A DNA stretch of 16,876 nucleotides from Spirochaetaceae bacterium (GCA_031278935.1 JAITJK010000012.1:1-16876); one strand, 5' to 3'; positions 1-7,366 are shown, counted from the first letter of the stretch. Notes: generated from the letters alone by a model not told the origin. A program made the numbers and translations.

Positions 1-423
1 CCAGGAAAGAATCCGGCGTTTCAATTCGGCGATTTCATCGGGCGCGCCGGAAAAATCCGCGCCCGCCAGCGGTTCTACCACCAAGGCGTCCCCATCAGCA
101 AAGATATAATCGGTGCTCATGATCGAGTTCACCGTACCCACGATTTCGATTTCCTGGATTCGCTCGACATAGTCCTGAATCCGTAGGAGGAATTCGGTAT
201 CAAACACGGTTCCATATTTCCGTTCAAGCCCCACCAAGATAAACTGGGAACTACCGAAGGTATCGTCAATATAGGCGGATACCACGCGGGCTGCATCATT
301 TTCGGGGACAAACCGGAAGTTGTTATTGTCCAGTTCCGCCCGAGGAAGCTGGAGGGCAAAAAACCCGGTGATAGCGGCGATGATACCCACTATTGCCCAG
401 GGGTGTTTGAAAAACTTTTCCAT
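1..423 (-). CDS. RND/MMPL-family exporter, N-terminal part (cut by window edge)
   Basis: An open frame runs from an ATG at 423 to the left edge without a stop (141 codons). The protein starts MEKFFKHPWAIVGIIAAITG, a short basic start then one hydrophobic helix (about residues 10-25). A soluble stretch with FVPENDAARVVSAYIDDTFG and then IMSTDYIF follows. This is the layout of RND-superfamily predicted exporters of the MMPL type: TM1, then a large periplasmic loop opening with a D..FVPE..A motif. Such proteins sit in the inner membrane and export lipids or small hydrophobic molecules using the proton gradient. It is divergent from a TetR regulator, the usual arrangement for a regulated exporter. 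A strong AGGAGG (446-441, minus strand) lies about 17 bases before the ATG, which is further than usual, so the start may be off by a few codons. The substrate cannot be told. Confidence 0.72.
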   Translation of the reverse strand, partial: MEKFFKHPWAIVGIIAAITGFFALQLPRAELDNNNFRFVPENDAARVVSAYIDDTFGSSQFILVGLERKYGTVFDTEFLLRIQDYVERIQEIEIVGTVNSIMSTDYIFADGDALVVEPLAGADFSGAPDEIAELKRRILSW

Positions 424-467
424 AATTCTGAAAATCTGCTCCTCCTAAAGAGATAGGGTAAAATCCC

Positions 468-496
468 TTGCCAGGTCAAGCCGTTTGGACTATAAT
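468..496 (+). promoter_or_regulatory. Sigma70-like promoter of the TetR-family regulator gene
   Basis: A -35 box TTGCCA (468-473, one mismatch to TTGACA), a 17-base spacer and a perfect -10 box TATAAT (491-496) lie about 30 bases before the regulator ATG at 525. A start of transcription near 503 gives a short leader containing AAGGA. The same short gap must hold the promoter of the divergent exporter, so a regulator bound here could control both genes. I did not find a convincing TetR palindrome. Confidence 0.7.
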
Positions 497-524
497 ACCG
501 GAAGAAGGGACATAAGGAACGAAT

Positions 525-1124
525 ATGTTGCAAAAAAGAAAAAACAAAGCTGTAGAACGGAGCGAGAGCTGGATGTTCGAGGCTCTGATGAAACTCCTTG
601 AGGAGAAGCCCTGGGCGGATATTGGCGTCTCCGACATAACCGCCCGGGCGGGAGTGGCTCGTTCAACCTTCTACCGTCATTACGTGCGTAAAGAAGATGT
701 GGTTGTTCAGGGGATTGATGCGCTGATTTTTGATGAATTGATGCGGAAACTGCAAGAGTCGTACCACGAAAGGCAGCCCCATCCGCTGGTCATCTATTTT
801 GAGACTCTGATGAAATACCGGGATAGTATAACAGTGTTATTAAAAAACGATCTTACGCATCTTTTTGATTCTTTTGTTGACCGCCTTGAGACGTTTATCA
901 TGGACCGTTACGGCAAGACCCTCCCGCCTGAAGAGCTTACGTGTTTTCAATACGCCGTCGAATTTCAGCTAGGTGGTCTTTTCCATATTGCCCGACACTG
1001 GGTACAAAACCTGCCTTCCCCTCTTACGCCCTACGAGATGAGCGCCATCTTTGAGGATTTTCTCAGACCCTTCACGATGCAGCAATACGGTATTGTAGAG
1101 ATACTCCGTCGCTGTATGGACTAG
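525..1124 (+). CDS. TetR/AcrR-family transcriptional regulator
   Basis: A 199-residue protein. Its N-terminal helix-turn-helix (about residues 28-62) carries the family pattern DITARAGVARSTFYRHYVRKED, with the recognition helix ending in TFYRHY. The C-terminal part is helical and matches the general form of TetR ligand domains, with no recognisable ligand motif. The length is normal for the family (about 190-210). The start at 525 is supported by AAGGA seven bases upstream and by the promoter just before it. It is divergent from the RND/MMPL exporter at 423-1, so the likely job is repression of that exporter and itself, with relief by an exported compound. This is inferred from the arrangement; the effector is unknown. 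Confidence 0.88.
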   Translation: MLQKRKNKAVERSESWMFEALMKLLEEKPWADIGVSDITARAGVARSTFYRHYVRKEDVVVQGIDALIFDELMRKLQESYHERQPHPLVIYFETLMKYRDSITVLLKNDLTHLFDSFVDRLETFIMDRYGKTLPPEELTCFQYAVEFQLGGLFHIARHWVQNLPSPLTPYEMSAIFEDFLRPFTMQQYGIVEILRRCMD

Positions 1125-1242
1125 CCACTTGCCGTGGCGGTGTAGTGGGAGGCCGGATGTTGCGGGAGCGGAGCGCTCGGTCCTTTGTTCAGGTTACTGA
1201 CTGTATATCCTCACGTATATTGAGGATAAAGCCCCAAGTGGC
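1124..1242. repeat. Nested inverted repeats between the regulator and the RAYT-like gene
   Basis: An 8-base inverted repeat, GCCACTTG (1124-1131) and CAAGTGGC (1235-1242), encloses a second perfect 8-base inverted repeat, TATCCTCA (1206-1213) and TGAGGATA (1221-1228), with a 7-base loop. The left arm can also form a local hairpin GCCAC/GTGGC (1124-1138) right at the regulator stop codon. There is no U tract, so it is not a clear terminator. Palindromes beside a RAYT-type gene recall REP elements, but I did not see another copy in the window. Confidence 0.4.
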
Positions 1243-1313
1243 AAAGACCTGAAACCAAGAATGTTAAATCGGTACATTAAAGCAAAACCGCATCTCTGAG
1301 CCATACTATCTAT

Positions 1314-1766
1314 ATGAGAGCATTGCGTTTACTCCAACAAGGGGTATGGTGCGAAGTCCACACCCGCATCAATAACCGGGGCCCTTTGTTCCGGCGCCCT
1401 AAGGCGTTGGCCATATTTGACCGGGTTTTCCGAGAGACGAAACAGCGGTTTGTGTTCCAGATTCAGGGGCTGTGTATTGCCGATGATGGACTTCAGTTCT
1501 ATATCAAGCCTGCGGATGGCTTGCAGCTTCCAGCTATCATGAAGTGGCTGAAGCAGGTGTTCGCCCAGCGGTACAACCGGACAGCGGGCCGGGAAGGGCA
1601 TATCTGGGGAGACCGATATGGGTCGCGGATACTGGCAGGGGAACCACCTGAAGATGGGGATTCTGGGGATTCGAGGTCAAGGGTCAGACCCTATTATGGG
1701 GAAATGTTGTCCCACCCCCCCTTCCCACCGGTATTTCTCCTTCCCCGCGTCCTATCCCCCGGATAA
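1314..1766 (+). CDS. RAYT-like (REP-associated, Y1/IS200-type) transposase relative, HUH site lost
   Basis: A 150-residue frame. Residues 74-107 (PAIMKWLKQVFAQRYNRT, then GHIWGDRYGSRI) match the conserved second half of RAYT/Y1 transposases, where the tyrosine in the RYN context is the likely nucleophile (Tyr87). The first half keeps the general fold pattern (R.NNR..LF, then FVFQIQGLCIADD). At the place where the family has N-H-x-H, this protein reads DDGLQ (residues 57-61), so both metal-binding histidines are missing. The tail beyond residue 108 is low-complexity and not conserved-looking. There is no clear ribosome binding site before the ATG. It is either a decaying copy or a member of a catalytically altered subfamily; I cannot tell which. 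It has no obvious link to the neighbouring metabolic genes. Confidence 0.55.
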   Translation: MRALRLLQQGVWCEVHTRINNRGPLFRRPKALAIFDRVFRETKQRFVFQIQGLCIADDGLQFYIKPADGLQLPAIMKWLKQVFAQRYNRTAGREGHIWGDRYGSRILAGEPPEDGDSGDSRSRVRPYYGEMLSHPPFPPVFLLPRVLSPG

Positions 1767-1908
1767 AGGGTGTCCACTCGTCTCAAGTCCCGTACCGAAT
1801 TATTTATCCATCCCCACGAGAAACCACTCAGGCTAAAGGTCTGTTGTCTCGACACCTACGCTACAACGCCACCTCTATGGCACGGAGCAACTCCCCGCCT
1901 CACCACCA

Positions 1909-1940
1909 CAGCCAGACAGGGGCCTTAAACCCACTGGCTG
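1909..1940 (-). terminator. Hairpin after the GH28 gene, possible end of the catabolic transcript
   Basis: A 7-base inverted repeat, CAGCCAG (1909-1915) and CTGGCTG (1934-1940), has an inner GGG/CCC pairing. It lies 20-51 bases beyond the GH28 stop codon on the minus strand. There is no T-rich run after it in either direction, so a simple intrinsic terminator is not proven. The rest of 1767-1959 shows no gene. Confidence 0.3.
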
Positions 1941-1959
1941 GCATCTCCAGGGCAGGTGG

Positions 1960-3312
1960 TTAGTGGTAGATGAAGCGTTGGGCAGGGCCGTGAATCGATA
2001 CCTGAATCAGTTCAGGGTTCCGTACGTTAAGCAGACGAAAACTCTTTTCCTCTACCGACGGAATGCCGAGAAACATATCTGACTCATCAGGCCGGGCAGG
2101 ATCCGCTTCGCTAGTGGAAAAGGAAGAGTCCTGGATACGAAGATTCTCCACCGGCGATTCGGGAAGACCCGCCACAAACCCTGCCGCAGCCCGGCAGCCC
2201 GACGCGGTGATACCGGCAATGGAAATGTTCTTGATCTCTGGAGTCGTCGGCCCTACAGGTAGGGGTTCCAAGCTGAACCAACCGTCAGAGAGTTCTGCAC
2301 CGCAGCGGTAGTACATATTGATGGCCAAGGGACACAGGTTGTCTTCCATAGTCAAATCCCGAAACCGTATGTCCCGGATGCTTCCGCCCCGGCCCCGCCG
2401 GGTTTTGATGCGGATACCCCGGTCGGTTCCCCGGAACCGACACCGCTCCGCTAACACCTGCATAATGCCCCCGGCGGTCTCGCTCCCGATGACAATACCC
2501 CCGTGGCCGTCTTCCACGGTACAGTCCCGGACCGTTACCTGTGTGGTGGGCCGGTTTACCCGCAACCCGTCCGCTCCGGCCCCGGATTTAAGGGCGATCC
2601 CGTCATCCCCCACAGCCACATGGCAGTTCTCCACCAACACATCCTGGCAGGAGTCAATATCGATCCCGTCGGTGTTTGGAGAGTCATGGGGATTGTGGAT
2701 AGAGAGGGACGAAATGACCAGGCCCTGGCAATAGACTGGATGTACGGTCCAAAAGGGCGAATTGGTCAACGTAAGCCCCTCAAGGCGCACACTGGTACAG
2801 TCAAGAAACTGTACCAGTGGGGGGCGGAGAAACTGCATCCCTCGCCCGCCCCCGCCCCCCGGCTGGGTCTCATACCCGGCGTTGAGAGAGGCCAGCTTCT
2901 GTTCCAAAGGCGTTTCAGGAACGCTCTGGCCGACGGCGCGTTTCACCTTGAGCATATCCCACCATACCCGGCCGTTCCCCTCAAGCTGTCCCCGTCCGGT
3001 CAGGACCACATCCTGTTGCCCCCGAGCAAACACCAAGGGATGCATGGCGTAACACTCCACCCCCTCCCAGCGGGAAAACACCGGACCATAGCGCTCCGGC
3101 TCCGGTATAAAGGAAATGACCGCACCTTCCTCCAGGCGTACTGTGGTGTGGGAAAACAACTCTATCGGGCCGGTCAGCCAGGTCCCCGGTTCCACCACTA
3201 AGGTTCCCCCGCCGCTCTCGGCAAGGGCCGCCAAGGCCTGTCTGAATGCGGCGGAATTATCGGTCATGCCGTCCCCATATCCACCAAACGAATCAAGAGC
3301 GACTTCCCTCAT
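1960..3312 (-). CDS. Glycoside hydrolase family 28 (polygalacturonase-type), cytoplasmic
   Basis: A 450-residue parallel beta-helix enzyme that hydrolyses alpha-1,4 bonds of galacturonides. All four GH28 signatures are present in order: NTDGID (213-218), GDDG (235-238), GHGG (269-272) and RIK (301-303). The catalytic aspartates are D215, D236 and D237. The N-terminal DSFGGYGDGMTDNSAAF is the usual entry to this fold. There is no signal peptide, so it probably trims short oligogalacturonides after import, as an exo-acting enzyme would, rather than working on pectin outside. The start at 3312 has a purine-rich GGGTAGGGA upstream. It is 23 bases after kduI, which handles the unsaturated uronates of pectin breakdown, so the two make a small pectin module at the end of the inositol gene row. 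The exact substrate could also be a rhamnogalacturonan fragment. Confidence 0.88.
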   Translation of the reverse strand: MREVALDSFGGYGDGMTDNSAAFRQALAALAESGGGTLVVEPGTWLTGPIELFSHTTVRLEEGAVISFIPEPERYGPVFSRWEGVECYAMHPLVFARGQQDVVLTGRGQLEGNGRVWWDMLKVKRAVGQSVPETPLEQKLASLNAGYETQPGGGGGRGMQFLRPPLVQFLDCTSVRLEGLTLTNSPFWTVHPVYCQGLVISSLSIHNPHDSPNTDGIDIDSCQDVLVENCHVAVGDDGIALKSGAGADGLRVNRPTTQVTVRDCTVEDGHGGIVIGSETAGGIMQVLAERCRFRGTDRGIRIKTRRGRGGSIRDIRFRDLTMEDNLCPLAINMYYRCGAELSDGWFSLEPLPVGPTTPEIKNISIAGITASGCRAAAGFVAGLPESPVENLRIQDSSFSTSEADPARPDESDMFLGIPSVEEKSFRLLNVRNPELIQVSIHGPAQRFIYH

Positions 3313-3335
3313 AAACTGTCCCTACCCTTCATCCG

Positions 3336-4178
3336 TTACCGCAAATCCGTCGGACTCAGGGCGTCCATATCGTCGAAGACCTTGTTTTCCCCGCCCATGG
3401 CCCAGATAAACGCGTAGTGTGCGGTGCCGCAACCTGAATGGATGCTCCAGCTGGGAGAGATGACCGCCTCCTCGTTTCGTATAACCAGATGGCGCGTCTC
3501 GGCAGGGGTTCCCATGAGGTGAAATACCACGTTGCTTTCCGGGAGGTCGATATAAGTGTAAATCTCCATGCGCCGTTCATGGGTATGGGCGGGCATGGTA
3601 TTCCAGACGCTGCCTGGTTCCAGCACCGTGAGGCCCATGCAAAGCTGGCAGGTTGGCAGTACATCGGGGTGAATGAACTGGTTGATCACCCGTTTATTGG
3701 AGGTTTCCCCTTGGCCCAGGGGTTTTTTCGCCGCGTCCGCCAGGCTTAACAAGCGGGTTTCATAGGGACGGTGGGCCGGAGCCGAAACACCGTAGAATTT
3801 GGCCGGATTTCCCCCTTGATCACTGGCAAACACGACCTCTTTCGCCCCTCGGGTGATGTAAATACAGTCTTTATTGCCCAGGACGTAGCGTTTCCCATCC
3901 ACGGTGCAAGCGCCTGGACCGCCGATATTGAAAAACCCGGCCTCCCGGCCTTCTAGGAAAAACGCCGTACCAAAATCGCGCCCGACATCAATGCCCTGGT
4001 CGATAGGTACAGTTCCGGCCACCGGCATGATGCCCAGGACGAGCATCCGGTCTATATGGGAATATACCGCCCGCACCCTATCGGCGGTGTACAACCGGTC
4101 GATGAGGAATTCCCGCCGCAAGTCCTCGGTGGTATACCTTTTCGCATCATGGTGATTGGCACCATATCGTATATCCAT
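3336..4178 (-). CDS. kduI: 5-dehydro-4-deoxy-D-glucuronate isomerase KduI
   Basis: A 280-residue cupin enzyme that turns 5-keto-4-deoxyuronate from unsaturated galacturonides into 2,5-diketo-3-deoxygluconate. The N-terminal motif SHIDRMLVLGIMPV is typical. The zinc ligands expected from E. coli KduI are present as H198, H200, E205 (AHTHERRME) and H247 (SIHSGCGTAHYAFIW). The frame extends 53 codons upstream, but the family start MDIRYGANHHDAKRY and GAGGGG six bases before it place the true start at 4178. E. coli KduI has 278 residues, so it is full length. It is followed after 23 bases by GH28. KduI is homologous to IolB, also encoded in this row, so two members of one isomerase family sit together. 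kduD, the next enzyme, is not in the window. Confidence 0.93.
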   Translation of the reverse strand: MDIRYGANHHDAKRYTTEDLRREFLIDRLYTADRVRAVYSHIDRMLVLGIMPVAGTVPIDQGIDVGRDFGTAFFLEGREAGFFNIGGPGACTVDGKRYVLGNKDCIYITRGAKEVVFASDQGGNPAKFYGVSAPAHRPYETRLLSLADAAKKPLGQGETSNKRVINQFIHPDVLPTCQLCMGLTVLEPGSVWNTMPAHTHERRMEIYTYIDLPESNVVFHLMGTPAETRHLVIRNEEAVISPSWSIHSGCGTAHYAFIWAMGGENKVFDDMDALSPTDLR

Positions 4179-4524
4179 ACTAAGCCCCCTCATTTCGATA
4201 TACCCTCTTTTCCCCAAAAAGTCAAACCACCTACCCAGAACCATTCGCCATGGGGTCGTGGCAGAGGCCCGGTGAGGAATAAGGGCGTACGCCGCCTGCT
4301 GTGGAGGTGTCATTAGGAGTGCAACAAAACAATCCAATGAGGCAATTGCTCATCTGGCTTGCTTCGTCGCTTCGTTCCTCGCAATGACAAGGGAACCCCA
4401 TTCCCTAACTACCACGGTTAGTCGCCGACATTAAGCCTCCCTAGGACCCGGCCAGCCCGGGACACCTGCGGTGGGCGTAGCGGGGCTAAACAGCAGATGC
4501 CAGAAGCGAGGTGTACTCAAATCC
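4179..4524. other. Gene-free gap between split transketolase and kduI
   Basis: These 346 bases hold no convincing coding frame. They contain a dispersed-repeat-like element (4354-4388), a GCAATTGC palindrome (4342-4349), an 11-base direct repeat TCCCTAACTAC (4402-4412 and 4522-4532) and a CCCGG/CCGGG hairpin near 4447-4461. The gap breaks an otherwise tightly packed row, so the kduI-GH28 pair may be a separate transcription unit. I could not find a clear promoter before kduI. Confidence 0.5.
4354..4388 (-). repeat. Dispersed GAGGAACGAAGCGACGAAGC-type repeat
   Basis: Read on the minus strand the stretch is CATTGCGAGGAACGAAGCG followed by ACGAAGCAAGCCAG. This closely resembles a short interspersed repeat found in many copies in unrelated bacterial genomes, including spirochaetes, usually between genes and often reading CATTGCGAGG...GAAGCAATC. 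Only one copy is in this window, so multiplicity is from recall of the motif and not from the sequence. It lies 3 kb from the RAYT-like gene; no link is shown. Confidence 0.55.
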
Positions 4525-5484
4525 CTAACTACACGACCAGGCGGGGGCTATGCCTCCACAGCAGGTGGTGGCGCTGAGGCCGTAGTGATCCATGAGGTAT
4601 TCTTGGGGACCGACAGAGCCGAATTCGTCTTTAACCCCGATCTTCTGCATCTTCACCGGGACCCCGCTCTCCAACAAGGCTGCCCCCACGGCGTCTCCCA
4701 GGCCGCCGATAATGTTGTGGTTCTCTGCGGTGAGGATACGGCCAGTTTCCCGGGCGCAACGGAGGACCAACTCCGTGTCCAAGGGTTTAACCGTAAACAT
4801 ATCCACCACCCGGGCGTGGGTCCCCTGATCCTGCAGGAGCTTCGCGGCTTTCAGGGCCTCTCCCACCATAAGCCCACAGGCGATAATGGTCAGGTCCGTC
4901 CCCTCTCGCAACACTTCCCCTTTGCCGATGCTCAAGGGGTGATCCGGGCTGTACACCTTGGGATAGGCTTTCCGGGTGGTCCTGAAATAGGTGAGCCCCG
5001 GTCGGTCCTTGGTGAGGCGCATCAGTTTTTCCAGCATGACCCCATCGCTGATTTCGATGACCGTACTCTGAGGAATCGCCCGCATCAGGGCCATGTCTTC
5101 AAAGGGCATGTGCGTACCCCCGTTAAAGGCTGCGGTTACCCCGGGGTCAGACCCGAATATCCGGACGCTGTTCCCCGCATACCCGACGGAGAGAAAGGTT
5201 TGATCATAGCAGCGCCGGGACGCGAAGGGGCCGAAGGTATGGACATAGGGCTTCTTGCCCCCGGCGGAAAGACCTGCGGCAATGCCTATCATGTTGGCCT
5301 CACTCACGCCGCAGTTAATGGCCTGCCGCTTGTTCCGCTGCCACAAACCGTAGGTGCCGAAGGAATTCATCAGATCCGCATCCAGATACACCACATCTGG
5401 GTCCTCCTTGCATAAGTCCTCCATTACCCGTCCAAAGACGTTTTTGTACACCTCCGGATCCATACTGCCGTCGTATACTATCAT
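4525..5484 (-). CDS. Split transketolase, C-terminal subunit (pyrimidine-binding and C domains)
   Basis: A 319-residue protein equal to the second half of transketolase, as in archaeal and clostridial two-gene enzymes. Visible are LDADL (34-38), the region with the catalytic glutamate GVSEANMIGIAAG (E62), the YDQ motif (93-95), and a C-terminal transketolase fold ending in a GGLG-type motif. It should pair with the subunit encoded just upstream, with thiamine diphosphate between the halves. The ATG overlaps the stop of that gene by four bases (ATGA), so translation is coupled. Compared with standard split enzymes, the substrate-phosphate site is altered: S-H-A-G becomes S-D-P-G (D113) and the following G-E-D-G loop becomes AFNG. 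The arginine at yeast position 359 appears as Lys14, while S41 and R171 are kept. This suggests a donor other than the usual sugar phosphates, by inference. Confidence 0.9.
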   Translation of the reverse strand: MIVYDGSMDPEVYKNVFGRVMEDLCKEDPDVVYLDADLMNSFGTYGLWQRNKRQAINCGVSEANMIGIAAGLSAGGKKPYVHTFGPFASRRCYDQTFLSVGYAGNSVRIFGSDPGVTAAFNGGTHMPFEDMALMRAIPQSTVIEISDGVMLEKLMRLTKDRPGLTYFRTTRKAYPKVYSPDHPLSIGKGEVLREGTDLTIIACGLMVGEALKAAKLLQDQGTHARVVDMFTVKPLDTELVLRCARETGRILTAENHNIIGGLGDAVGAALLESGVPVKMQKIGVKDEFGSVGPQEYLMDHYGLSATTCCGGIAPAWSCS

Positions 5485-6341
5485 GTAGTTGCTCCTTCCA
5501 AAGCCGCGACTTCCGCTTCCATCGCGGCGATGGCTTTCGCCCGCAGCTCTCCGTCAAAGACGATATGATGATTCAAGGCTATGGACGCTACCCCAGGAAC
5601 TCCCGCACCTTTGACGGTGTTCAGTACGATACAGAAGGGCTTTACGGTTTCTTGCCGGGCCGCTTCTAGGGCCTTGACCACCTGGGCCAGGTCGTTTCCG
5701 TTCACCGCCCTTGTAGCCCAGCCAAAAGCGCGAAACTTCGCTTCCAAGTCCCCCAGATCCAGGACGTCTTTGGTTTCACCGTCCAGTTGCTTGCGGTTGT
5801 AATCCACGAGCCAGGTTAGGTTGGTAAGCCGATGCTGGGGGGCAAAGAGCGCTCCCTCCCAGGTCTGACCCTCGTTCAGCTCGCCGTCTCCAGTAATGAG
5901 ATAGGTCCGGCTGTCTTTCCCGTCCATGCGTTGAGCCAAGGCAAGGCCGATGGCCGTGGAGACCCCCTGGCCCAGAGAGCCGGTGGTCATATCAATCCCT
6001 GGGGTGAGCTTGCGGTCGCAGTGGCTGGGCAGTCGGGTTCCCGGCTGGTTTAGGGTGGCAAGCCAATCCTGGGGGAAATAGCCCTTCAGGGCCAAGGCCG
6101 CATACAAGGCCGGCCCCGCGTGGCCTTTAGACATCACGAGCTTATCCCGATCCGGCCACTGGGGATTAGCAGGGTCGATCCGCATAAGCCCACCGTACAG
6201 GGCCGCCAGGGCCTCCACAATACTCAAAGCTCCCCCCAGATGACCAAAGCCCCGCTCTCCTACGCATTTAAGGGTTTCCAAGCGGATCCGCGCGGCAAAG
6301 CAGGTCATCTCTTTGAGGTCGAGCAGGGTTGATGCACTCAT
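5481..6341 (-). CDS. Split transketolase, N-terminal subunit (thiamine diphosphate-binding)
   Basis: A 286-residue protein matching the first half of transketolase. Motifs in order: GHLGG (H34, in place of the usual GHPGG), SKGHAG (H74), TGSLGQG (120-126), and the thiamine diphosphate signature GDGELNEGQTWEGA, which ends with VDYN (N182). The length matches free-standing N subunits (270-290). Two ATGs are possible, at 6347 and 6341. I chose 6341 because it overlaps the upstream stop as ATGA and puts TTAGG nine bases away, against only three for the other. The gene overlaps the C subunit by four bases, so both are made together. In cells the pair transfers two-carbon ketol units between sugars. 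Its position in an inositol row between the iol genes and kduI, together with odd features in the partner subunit, raises the chance of a dedicated role. Confidence 0.9.
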   Translation of the reverse strand: MSASTLLDLKEMTCFAARIRLETLKCVGERGFGHLGGALSIVEALAALYGGLMRIDPANPQWPDRDKLVMSKGHAGPALYAALALKGYFPQDWLATLNQPGTRLPSHCDRKLTPGIDMTTGSLGQGVSTAIGLALAQRMDGKDSRTYLITGDGELNEGQTWEGALFAPQHRLTNLTWLVDYNRKQLDGETKDVLDLGDLEAKFRAFGWATRAVNGNDLAQVVKALEAARQETVKPFCIVLNTVKGAGVPGVASIALNHHIVFDGELRAKAIAAMEAEVAALEGATT

Positions 6342-7366
6342 TTCCATCGACCTAAGCCCAGGTATTTATTGGTTTCCCCGGTAGCGGCGGCGGAGTCCGG
6401 CTGCATCCGCAAGGCCGCGCGAATCCCATCCATGGTTTCTGGGATGGTAACCGACTCTTGGGGAATGTTGATGGCGTACATGATCTGGTCCCCACTTTCC
6501 ACGATGCTGTCTTCCCACAGCCCTATCTCATACATATCCCCCCGGGGGTTTCCCAGGTCCCGGGCATACCGGAAGAAGGAAGCGTTCCCTAAAAACCCGT
6601 CTTCCATACGCACCACCCGGATCCGGTCATGGGACTTAAAGGCCGAGAGGGCCATGTCCCGGCTTATCTTCTTGCCTCCCTTGCCTTGGGCTACCACGGT
6701 GATAATGTGGCCGTGGGTAACCGGGGTGTGTACCAGGATGCCCGTGGCCTCCACCTGGGGCATGATGGTCATCAGGTCCAGGGCCTGATGGGAGGGGGCC
6801 TTCTCCATCTGTAGGGCGTTGGTCAATCCCCGGTGATAGTCCCCGGGATCCGCCACCCGCCGGATGATGGTGATGGCCACCCGATCCACCCCGTAATGCC
6901 GGTCCAAGCAGTCCACGGACCGGATGAGTCCGGTGGTATTACAACTGGTGAGCTTCAAATACGAGGCCCCCAGGCCCTTTTCATAGTTGGCATACCCATG
7001 AAAGAACACGTCCGCCACAGAATTCTTCTCACCCCCTTGGAAAATGGCCTTAATCCCGGCCTTGGCGTACAGCTCCTTGTTCTTGGCCCCCACGCCTCCG
7101 GGGGACGAGTCGAGCATGATGTCCACCTTGCTGATAAGGTCCGCAAAACTACCCTTCACCGGAATACCTACTGCATCAAATGCGGCTTTATTTGCCCCTT
7201 CCACGAGATACAGATCATAGGGCATTCCCCGTTCTTTGAGCGCCCGAATGGACAGGGTGGGAGCCAGGTCCGCAATACCCACCAGTTCCATGTCCTTCTG
7301 TAAGACCACACCGTCAGCCAAGCGCTGACCGATTACCCCGTAGCCTGCTACGCCTACCTTAACCAT
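6338..7366 (-). CDS. Archaeal-type (type II) glyceraldehyde-3-phosphate dehydrogenase or relative
   Basis: A 342-residue protein of the archaeal GAPDH family (EC 1.2.1.59 type), not the usual bacterial GapA. The N-terminal Rossmann motif is GVAGYGVIGQRLADG. The catalytic cysteine sits in SCNTTGL (C142), and IIRRVADPGDY (R169, R170) matches the archaeal substrate region. Archaeal enzymes then have a SHHGPD-like motif; here it reads SHQALD (H193 kept, second His changed to Gln). I chose the ATG at 7366 because AAGGAG (7378-7373) stands seven bases upstream; the longer frame would need TTG and runs over that site. The enzyme makes an acyl phosphate from an aldehyde with NAD(P) and phosphate, and the kinase gene just upstream would harvest it as ATP. 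The natural substrate could be glyceraldehyde 3-phosphate or an analogue. Confidence 0.9.
   Translation of the reverse strand: MVKVGVAGYGVIGQRLADGVVLQKDMELVGIADLAPTLSIRALKERGMPYDLYLVEGANKAAFDAVGIPVKGSFADLISKVDIMLDSSPGGVGAKNKELYAKAGIKAIFQGGEKNSVADVFFHGYANYEKGLGASYLKLTSCNTTGLIRSVDCLDRHYGVDRVAITIIRRVADPGDYHRGLTNALQMEKAPSHQALDLMTIMPQVEATGILVHTPVTHGHIITVVAQGKGGKKISRDMALSAFKSHDRIRVVRMEDGFLGNASFFRYARDLGNPRGDMYEIGLWEDSIVESGDQIMYAINIPQESVTIPETMDGIRAALRMQPDSAAATGETNKYLGLGRWK

Noticed and set aside
129..359. A 76-codon minus-strand open frame near the left edge
   Set aside because: A different minus frame, open from 423 to the edge, encodes an RND/MMPL protein with a membrane helix and family-like sequence.
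1618..1836. A 72-codon plus-strand frame overlapping the end of the RAYT-like gene
   Set aside because: No recognisable motif or ribosome binding site, and its composition is low in complexity.
4179..4337. Upstream extension of kduI by 53 codons
   Set aside because: The extension resembles no KduI N-terminus, and a good ribosome binding site and family start are found at 4178.
4471..5415. A 314-codon plus-strand open frame opposite the transketolase C gene
   Set aside because: The minus-strand frame shows clear transketolase motifs; the plus frame has no recognisable domain and is a by-product of high GC.
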